NCBI GenBank assembly: GCA_937873205.1
Contig: CALMVO010000063.1
Span: 1-54,564 of the forward strand
Length of the DNA stretch: 54,564 bases
From: an uncultured Acetobacteraceae bacterium
GTDB taxonomy: Bacteria > Pseudomonadota > Alphaproteobacteria > Acetobacterales > Acetobacteraceae
Reading direction: 5' to 3'
Part shown: piece by piece, positions 48,845 to 54,564 of the stretch
How the letters are laid out: each line of letters opens with the position of its first letter
Position numbering within the stretch: the stretch's first letter is position 1
The notes under the pieces: generated by a model
Databases searched by the model: none
Told to the model about the DNA's origin: nothing
Seen by the model: the letters and a program-made list of their open reading frames with translations, nothing else
Position numbers and translations under genes: made by a program

Positions 48845-50059
48845 ATGAACGACGACACCCGCCAAGCCGGCCTCCGTCCCAGCACCCTGCTGGTCCATGC
48901 CGGCACCGAGCGCACGCCGTACGGCGAAACCAGCGAGGCCATGTTCCTCACCTCCGGCTTCGTCTACGACGACGCCGAGCAGGCCGAGGCCACGTTCCTG
49001 GGCCAGGTCGAGCACTATCAGTACAGCCGCTTCGGCAACCCGACCGTGGCCGCCCTGGAGCGCCGGCTGGCCGTGCTCGAAGGTGCCGAGGCCTGCCGCG
49101 CCACCGCCACCGGCATGGCCGCGGTGCACGCGGCCCTCCTCTGCCACCTGAAAGCCGGCGACCGCCTGGTCGCCTCGCGAGCGCTGTTCGGCTCCTGCCA
49201 CTGGATCGTCGCCAACCTCCTGCCGCGCTATGGCATCGAGAGCGTGTTCGTGGACGGCGCGGACCTGGCCGCTTGGGAGCAGGCGCTGTCCGTCCCCACC
49301 GCCTGCGTGCTGCTGGAGACGCCGTCCAACCCGATGCTCGACATCGTCGACCTGCGCGCGGTGTGCGACCTGGCCCACGCCGCCGGCGCCGTGGTGGTGG
49401 TCGACAACGTGTTCGCGACCCCGCTTCTGCAGCACCCGCTGGCCTTCGGCGCCGACGTGGTGGTGTATTCCTGCACCAAGCACATCGACGGCCAGGGCCG
49501 CGTTCTGGGCGGCGCCGTGCTGGGCACCAAGGCTTGGATCGAGGGCGCGCTGCAGCCCTTCATCCGCAACACAGGCCCGGCGATCTCGCCCTTCAATGCC
49601 TGGGTGCTGCTGAAGGGCCTGGAAACGCTGGCGCTGCGGGTGGACGCCATGACCCGGAGCGCCATGGCCCTCGCCGACCACCTGGCCCAGTCGCCTGGCA
49701 TCGCCCGCGTCTGGTATCCCGGCCGCGCCGACCACCCGCAATCCGCCCTGGCGATGCGCCAGATGAGCGCCGGCGGCACGTTGGTCACGTTCGAGGTCGA
49801 GGGGGGCAAGCCGGCCGCCTTCCGGCTCATGAACGCGCTGCGGCTGATCGCGGTCTCCAACAATCTGGGCGACAGCCGCTCGATGGTGACGCACCCGGCC
49901 ACCACCACCCACATGCGGATCGGGCCTGAGGAGCGTGCGCGGCTCGGCATCACCGACGGCGTGATCCGGCTCTCGGTCGGGCTCGAGGACCCGCGCGACA
50001 TCATCGACGATCTGGAGCGCGGCCTGGCCCGCCCCGACCGGCTGCAGGCCGCCGAATGA
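48845..50059 (+). CDS. metZ: O-succinyl/O-acetylhomoserine sulfhydrylase
   Basis: 404 residues from ATG 48845 (MNDDTRQAGLRPSTLLVHAG). A PLP-dependent Cys/Met-metabolism enzyme. Signatures: FVYDDAEQAEATFLGQVEHY, YSRFGNPTVAALERRLAVLE, CVLLETPSNPMLDIVDLRAV, the Schiff-base Lys in VVVYSCTKHIDGQGRVLGGA, and TRSAMALADHL. It makes homocysteine from activated homoserine and sulfide. With MetX present, O-acetylhomoserine is the likely substrate. GGGGAAG precedes the start. It heads a probable operon with apaG and folE. Confidence 0.95.
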   Translation: MNDDTRQAGLRPSTLLVHAGTERTPYGETSEAMFLTSGFVYDDAEQAEATFLGQVEHYQYSRFGNPTVAALERRLAVLEGAEACRATATGMAAVHAALLCHLKAGDRLVASRALFGSCHWIVANLLPRYGIESVFVDGADLAAWEQALSVPTACVLLETPSNPMLDIVDLRAVCDLAHAAGAVVVVDNVFATPLLQHPLAFGADVVVYSCTKHIDGQGRVLGGAVLGTKAWIEGALQPFIRNTGPAISPFNAWVLLKGLETLALRVDAMTRSAMALADHLAQSPGIARVWYPGRADHPQSALAMRQMSAGGTLVTFEVEGGKPAAFRLMNALRLIAVSNNLGDSRSMVTHPATTTHMRIGPEERARLGITDGVIRLSVGLEDPRDIIDDLERGLARPDRLQAAE

Positions 50060-50087
50060 CCCCCCCGGCTCCGCAGGAGAGCGCGCG

Positions 50088-50564
50088 ATGAAGGACAAGG
50101 GACCGGTCGCGGTCGACATGCCGCTGGAGTCCGAGCTCGGCCCTGGCGATGGCGGCGGCGAGGCGGGCGACTACACCACCACCACGCGCGGCATCAGGGT
50201 CAGCGTGCGGTCGTTCTTCCTGGAGGACCAGTCGCAGCCCGACGACCGCCAGTACCTCTGGGCCTACCGCATCCGCATCGAGAACCACGGGTCCGAGACC
50301 ATCCGGCTGCTGCGCCGCAGCTGGCACATCACCGACGCCGGCGGCCATGTCGACCACGTGCAGGGCGAGGGCGTCGTCGGCGAGCAGCCGCAGCTGAGCC
50401 CGGGCGAGGCGTTCGAGTACACCTCCGGCACCCCGCTCAGCACGCCGTCCGGTTTCATGTCGGGCGCCTACCACATGGTGGCCACCGCGTCGGGCGAGCG
50501 CTTCGACGTCGAGATCCCGGCCTTCAGCCTGGACAGCCCGCACCAGCCCGGCATCGTCCACTAG
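50088..50564 (+). CDS. apaG: ApaG-family protein
   Basis: 158 residues with an N-terminal extension of about 28 over the usual 125-130. Family core: [96 protein letters not shown]. An immunoglobulin-like fold, linked in enterics to Co2+/Mg2+ resistance; its molecular role is unclear. It begins 28 nt after metZ. Confidence 0.93.
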   Translation: MKDKGPVAVDMPLESELGPGDGGGEAGDYTTTTRGIRVSVRSFFLEDQSQPDDRQYLWAYRIRIENHGSETIRLLRRSWHITDAGGHVDHVQGEGVVGEQPQLSPGEAFEYTSGTPLSTPSGFMSGAYHMVATASGERFDVEIPAFSLDSPHQPGIVH

Positions 50565-50577
50565 GGGCGGGCAGGGG

Positions 50578-51228
50578 ATGGACGTGAACCCGGTCGCCGA
50601 GCCGGACCAGCCCGACGCCGTCTCGACCAGAAGCCCGGACCGCCCGAGCCGTGAAGAGGCCGAGGCCGCCGTGCGCACCCTGCTGCGCTGGGCCGGCGAG
50701 GACCCCGATCGGGAAGGCCTGCACGACACCCCCGGCCGCGTGGTGCGCTCCTACGAGGAGTTCTTCCAGGGCTACGCCGACGACCCCGCCGCGATGCTGG
50801 CCCGCACCTTCGAGGAGGTCGAGGACTACGACGAGATCGTGCTGCTGCGCGACATCCGCTTCGAGAGCCACTGCGAGCACCACATGGTGCCGATCATCGG
50901 CCGCGCCCACGTCGCCTACCTGCCGGGCCGCCGCGTGGTCGGCATCAGCAAGCTCGCCCGGGTGGTGGATGCCTACGCCCGCCGCCTGCAGATCCAGGAG
51001 CGTCTGACCGCGCAGATCGCCAACACCATCGACACCGTGCTGCAGCCGCACGGCGTTGCGGTCATTCTCGAAGCCGGCCACCAGTGCATGACCACCCGCG
51101 GCGTGCACCGCCCCGGCGTCTCGATGGTGACCAGCCGCATGCTGGGCGTCTTCCGCACCAACTCCGACACCCGCCGCGAGCTCCTCTCGATGCTGCAGCG
51201 CCCATCTGCCTCGACGCCGTTTGAGTAA
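50578..51228 (+). CDS. folE: GTP cyclohydrolase I
   Basis: 216 residues. Hallmarks: [100 protein letters not shown]. The zinc ligands are the Cys and His of HCEHH and the Cys of HQCMTTRG. It makes dihydroneopterin triphosphate for folate or queuosine. It starts 13 nt after apaG. It is the last gene before an AT-richer, gene-poor stretch. Confidence 0.96.
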   Translation: MDVNPVAEPDQPDAVSTRSPDRPSREEAEAAVRTLLRWAGEDPDREGLHDTPGRVVRSYEEFFQGYADDPAAMLARTFEEVEDYDEIVLLRDIRFESHCEHHMVPIIGRAHVAYLPGRRVVGISKLARVVDAYARRLQIQERLTAQIANTIDTVLQPHGVAVILEAGHQCMTTRGVHRPGVSMVTSRMLGVFRTNSDTRRELLSMLQRPSASTPFE

Positions 51229-51664
51229 CGTTGTCGTGCCGGTAGTACGAAAGTGGCATGAGTTAGTCCGACTGATTTGGCCGGAAGCAGAAGGTCTGCT
51301 TCGGAGCGAGTTTCACGAAAGAGCGGACGTCTGGAATGGCCTAATGATCGCCTAACATAGACGTCCAGACAAGCAGACTGCTTAACTGGACTTACCACTG
51401 AGATAGGCCCGCAAGCAGACTTCTGCTGCCTGGCGGCGGTTAATTTCGGTTCGCACGAAGGATAGTGTTCAGAGTCCGAAGGCCGTCGATCAAGGCCAGC
51501 AGTCCAAACCGCATCGACAGGCCGGACAGAAGACTGCACTCGACCAACGCTAGAGCGTCGAATCATCTTGCAACGCGGGAGCCATCTACAGATGAGCGGT
51601 CCGGTCTGAAGAGAGACGGAACAGAAGACGAACGTCCTGACGTATTTACACACCGAGGAAAGGC
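51229..51664. other. Gene-poor stretch of about 435 nt
   Basis: No coding frame is convincing. It holds several short repeats built on GTCTGCTT / AAGCAGAC (near 51292, 51375 and 51411) and a pair of ACGTCTGGA / TCCAGAC inverted motifs. GC is lower than in the flanking genes. I see no tRNA or clear terminator beyond folE. Confidence 0.5.
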
Positions 51665-52930
51665 CTAATCTTGAGGCCGCAAGTTTTTAGCCTCTGCAAT
51701 AGCAGCTGAAAGGCTGGAATAATATGCCTTATATATTGTCGAAAACATCGGTTTTTCATCTTTCGGAAATAAAGGAAGAACATCTCGGCAAAGCATTTCA
51801 AACAAATGCAAATTCTCTAGCATCATAGTAGGAGTGATATGTGGTGACTTCCACTGCGCGATTGTAAAATCAACCAACTCTTCTAATGCTTCGAAACAAA
51901 CAACACCGCCACCGGGTCTTTTGCCGACTTCACATAAGCGTTCTCCTAGTGTTTCTTTGAATGCTTCATGAGCTCGGGTGTAAGCATGCTTCGCTAGGCG
52001 CTCCACCCGTTGTTTCACATCCAGGTAAAGACTGTCGTCACCAAGTTTGTGAGTTTCCGCCCAGCGGACATCACTGATAAATTCAGTGTCTATCGCGGCA
52101 TTAAGTTCCTGTCCGGTCAGAAGGTCGACTGCATAGGTGATTGGAATATCTTTGTCTCCATGGTACGGTAATAACACACCTACCCGCGCTATATTAAATA
52201 ACTCAAAATATAGTAGCGCCTCTCCTCGTTCTTTATTTGGCAAAAGTGCAATAATATGACTAACCTCCGCCGAGGTTGAAATCCAACAGTGAGCTGGCAT
52301 AAAGTAAAATGTATCGGGCGGCAATTTAGGCTGACTGGGATCTAATTCGGTAACATAGCTTCGCAGACTAGGGTGTGGGTCTAAGCCATGTAATGAAGCG
52401 AAAATGGACGCAGATCCGAACAATGCTGGAAAGACTGACACTGGTCCAATCTGGAAATCTGCACGCAACTTGCTTGTTGGCCAATATCGCTTTGTGATTG
52501 CATGTTTGAGTGCATGATCGACATCAAACTCTGGGTAATCTTTTTTGACTCGGCCGAGAATTGTCTTTGCTTCTTTCAAAGTCCTGGCTTCGATCCGAAA
52601 TTCGGTCTGATTTCCGTTCTGGACTTTCGAGAAAGTCGGCTCTGCGAGTTTAATAGGTTCGTTAAACTCAACTATGTATCTGCGTCCTTTTGGGTCTGTC
52701 ATGGACACCGGTTGATTCTTTCCACGATCGCGAGAGCCGTTTAATAATGTCATAAAAGATTGAAATGCCTCAATTAACGGCAAATCGACCTTGTCTCCAA
52801 GAACGCTATTTCCAACTTTTGAAAGAATATTCAACGGCTTTAAGCGTCCACCCAAAGCGCTGGGAATTACATGGGCGCGCGAATTGTTGCCGCCGTGGAT
52901 TATCTCACCGGTAATTATGCAATTTGGCAT
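51665..52930 (-). CDS. HNH-endonuclease-like protein in an AT-rich island
   Basis: 421 residues. The N-terminus MPNCIITGEIIHGGNNSRAH, VIPSALGGRLKPLNILSKVG is the 'AHVIPSALGG' core of an HNH group, although most of the zinc-binding Cys seen in relatives are missing. The remaining 350 residues match nothing I know. They contain PDTFYFMPAHCWISTSAEVS, SPHITPTMMLENLHLFEMLC and a helical C-terminus. Codon use is AT-rich, unlike all neighbours except the IS cargo, so it was probably acquired horizontally. A mobile or defence role is a guess. No partner gene is adjacent. Confidence 0.6.
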   Translation of the reverse strand: MPNCIITGEIIHGGNNSRAHVIPSALGGRLKPLNILSKVGNSVLGDKVDLPLIEAFQSFMTLLNGSRDRGKNQPVSMTDPKGRRYIVEFNEPIKLAEPTFSKVQNGNQTEFRIEARTLKEAKTILGRVKKDYPEFDVDHALKHAITKRYWPTSKLRADFQIGPVSVFPALFGSASIFASLHGLDPHPSLRSYVTELDPSQPKLPPDTFYFMPAHCWISTSAEVSHIIALLPNKERGEALLYFELFNIARVGVLLPYHGDKDIPITYAVDLLTGQELNAAIDTEFISDVRWAETHKLGDDSLYLDVKQRVERLAKHAYTRAHEAFKETLGERLCEVGKRPGGGVVCFEALEELVDFTIAQWKSPHITPTMMLENLHLFEMLCRDVLPLFPKDEKPMFSTIYKAYYSSLSAAIAEAKNLRPQD

Positions 52931-52961
52931 TTGTTCGACCTCATTACCTTTGGACCTTTGT

Positions 52962-52991
52962 ATATAAGACTTGTGCGAGCACTACATTCAA
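52962..52991 (-). promoter_or_regulatory. Candidate promoter of the HNH-like gene
   Basis: On the minus strand, TTGAAT (52991-52986), an 18-nt spacer and TTATAT (52967-52962) precede the ATG at 52930 by about 31 nt. GAGGTC stands before the start codon as ribosome-binding site. It is a standalone promoter, consistent with a single-gene cassette. Confidence 0.4.
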
Positions 52992-53473
52992 AATCGGCTA
53001 TATCGAGACTGATCCTGACGAGCCGACATGCATTCGTAACAGGAGGGTCCCATTTGATGTCCGCTATTGGGAAGCCTACTAGGTCCTCCAGACGTTTGAG
53101 ATGAGGCGCAAAGCAGCCACTCATCGAATAACATTATCGGTCCGCGGTCACGCGCAGGGCATGATGGACCATTTCAGCCATCCTCCTCACAAGGCCGATG
53201 GCTGGAACCTCATCGTCCCCACCAGCCGTCATGGCCCTTGCACGGACATGGAAGCATACTCCCTGACCGACCCGCCGCCGACGGCGGCACCCGACGCAGA
53301 CAGCCGGCGCAGGTTCATGACACCGCGCCTGGTCACCTCCCGCGCCCGGTCAAACCGCTCTGCTTCGCGATTTCGCTGCACCGTCGCTCTTGAGACAGCG
53401 TAGCCTTCGCTCCCAGCACCGAGGTGCACGAACCGAATGCCGACCCGTCACTGCCGGACATTTCGGCTTCAAG
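52992..53473. other. Gap of about 480 nt without a recognisable gene
   Basis: A 100-codon plus-strand frame (53101-53403) has no recognisable motif or ribosome-binding site, and the minus frames are no better. GC rises again from about 53230, which probably marks the right border of the AT-rich island. Confidence 0.5.
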
Positions 53474-54496
53474 CTAGCCGATCCCCCCGACCCGCCCCGC
53501 CATACGCCGGATGAACGCGACGCTCCGTTCCGGCGCCGCCACCGGGATCATGTGCCCGCCGTCGAACAGCTCCAGCTCCAGCTCCGGAACCCGCCCCTGC
53601 ATGGCGACCCCGTTCAGCCGGTGATCCAGGATCGGGTCGCCGGTGCCGAACAGGATGCCGACCGGCACGTCGAGCTCGCCATAGCGCGCCGCCATCCCCG
53701 CCATGTCGCCGACCTCCAACGCCGCCAGGTCCGACGAGGTCGCATAGAAGCTGGACGGCCGCAGGTTGAGCACCCCGCCGCCCTCGACCGCATACGCCGG
53801 CGACGGCGCATCGGGCGCGAACATCGCCGCCGCCACATGGTCGCGATGCCGCATCGCCGTCGGCGTCACCAGCGTCCACGACACCAGGAACCGCGCCAAT
53901 GGCGAGCGGATCACCACCCGCTCGAACATCTTCGGCATCGCCTCGTACGGATGCGTCAGCGGCGCCAGCAGCGCCAGGCCGCCGACCAGCCCCGGATGGT
54001 CGAGTGCCACCCGGATCGCCACCGCACCCCCGAACGAATGCCCCGCCAACAGCGGCCGCCGCAGCCCCAGTGCGGTGATGAACGCCGCCACCGTTTCCGC
54101 CTGTGCCGCCAGCGTCGCCGGCCTGCCGGACGCCCGCGTCGAGTAACCGCTGCCTGGCCGGTCCAGCGCGATCACCCGGTAGTCCCGCCGCAGCGGCCCC
54201 AGGCTCTCCGGCAGGAAATTCAGCAGCTGCGCGCCAAGCCCATGGATCAGCACGATTGCCGGCCCCGATCCTTCGTCAACGTAGTGGATGCGGCCTCCGT
54301 CCAGCTCCAGGAACCGCCCCGCCGGCGGCACCGTCCGCTCCGCCTGCCGCTTGATCCACCACGTGTAGCCCACCAGCCCGGCCACTACCGCGCCGACCCC
54401 GGCGCCCCCGGCCGCCAGAAGCACCCCCGCCAACTGCAGCACGAGCCTCACGCCGCCGCTACGCAGGCGGACCGGCGATGAAGGGGAAGGCGGCAT
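53474..54496 (-). CDS. Membrane-anchored alpha/beta hydrolase
   Basis: 340 residues. A single N-terminal membrane segment (residues about 17-43, VLQLAGVLLAAGGAGVGAVV) precedes an alpha/beta-hydrolase domain. The oxyanion motif is VLIHGLGAQ, the nucleophile Ser is in LLAGHSFGGAVAIRVAL, the acid is in GILFGTGDPILDHRL and the His in FDGGHMIPVAAPERS. Substrate unknown. It begins 18 nt before the poly-G end of the window. No partner is visible. Confidence 0.88.
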   Translation of the reverse strand: MPPSPSSPVRLRSGGVRLVLQLAGVLLAAGGAGVGAVVAGLVGYTWWIKRQAERTVPPAGRFLELDGGRIHYVDEGSGPAIVLIHGLGAQLLNFLPESLGPLRRDYRVIALDRPGSGYSTRASGRPATLAAQAETVAAFITALGLRRPLLAGHSFGGAVAIRVALDHPGLVGGLALLAPLTHPYEAMPKMFERVVIRSPLARFLVSWTLVTPTAMRHRDHVAAAMFAPDAPSPAYAVEGGGVLNLRPSSFYATSSDLAALEVGDMAGMAARYGELDVPVGILFGTGDPILDHRLNGVAMQGRVPELELELFDGGHMIPVAAPERSVAFIRRMAGRVGGIG

Positions 54497-54514
54497 CGGT
54501 CACTCCATCAAGAA

Positions 54515-54564
<50 letters not shown>

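Noticed and set aside
53101-53403. A 100-codon plus-strand gene
   Set aside because: No recognisable family or ribosome-binding site; its translation changes character along its length like non-coding sequence.

Overview
This is a GC-rich stretch of an alphaproteobacterial chromosome, most likely from the Acetobacteraceae (Rhodospirillales). The basis is gene content and order (MucR, Fur, an OlsB-like acyltransferase, Lnt and a small XRE regulator in a row; sdhC-D-A-B; metX-metW), strong GC codon bias, and a dispersed double-hairpin repeat of a kind I associate with that family. The genus cannot be fixed from the sequence. The right edge ends in 50 consecutive G residues and is probably a contig end with a sequencing artefact.

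Layout. 0-6.3 kb: a ligD-ku end-joining operon, divergent from a glycogen-debranching enzyme and a small membrane protein. 6.4-7.1 kb: a decayed Xre/RES toxin-antitoxin locus. 7.1-12.4 kb: a nitrate-assimilation operon (13-codon leader ORF, nasA, an unnamed 116-aa protein, nirB, nirD). 12.5-14.0 kb: a PadR regulator with a His/Cys-rich N-terminus and a siderophore-interacting ferric reductase (YqjI/YqjH-like pair), with a long dyad over the regulator start codon. 14.1-14.9 kb: two long palindromes and a broken Fic gene. 14.9-22.8 kb: a secreted beta-propeller protein, then a housekeeping cluster (nfu, nitroreductase, tsaB, rimI, tusA-like, mucR, fur, olsB-like, lnt, XRE regulator). 22.8-30.1 kb, minus strand: a DprA-like protein, sdhCDAB, a Cys-phosphatase and an MFS exporter. 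30.2-32.7 kb: a DUF892 protein, a metallophosphoesterase and an NTF2-like protein. 32.8-36.8 kb: a degenerate zone with an EAL pseudogene and a nested mobile element, in which an IS5-family element sits in a gene carried by an IS1595-like element, itself inserted beside a dispersed repeat. 36.8-39.8 kb: a membrane protein, metW and metX. 40.0-43.8 kb: a 1253-residue three-enzyme glycan protein. 44.1-44.6 kb: a broken VapBC locus. 44.7-48.5 kb: a TlpA-like protein, a soluble five-PAS chemoreceptor with an exact internal duplication, DUF1653 and a secreted protein. 48.5-51.2 kb: tRNA-Gly(CCC), metZ, apaG, folE. 51.2-53.4 kb: an AT-richer island with one HNH-like gene. 53.5-54.5 kb: a membrane-anchored alpha/beta hydrolase.

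How the genes work together. LigD and Ku form a two-protein end-joining system. NasA, NirB and NirD take nitrate to ammonium. MetX and MetZ, about 9 kb apart, are two consecutive steps of homocysteine synthesis, with MetW as MetX's usual partner. SdhABCD is complex II, and two unrelated genes follow in its apparent operon.

The most unusual signal is the modular double-hairpin repeat. It occurs in seven places (nine arms counting the convergent pair and a weak partner), almost always just after a stop codon and in the same orientation relative to the upstream gene. In metX it encodes the C-terminal tail, and between sdhA and sdhB a copy sits reversed inside an operon. Several toxin-like loci here are decayed (Xre/RES, Fic, VapBC).
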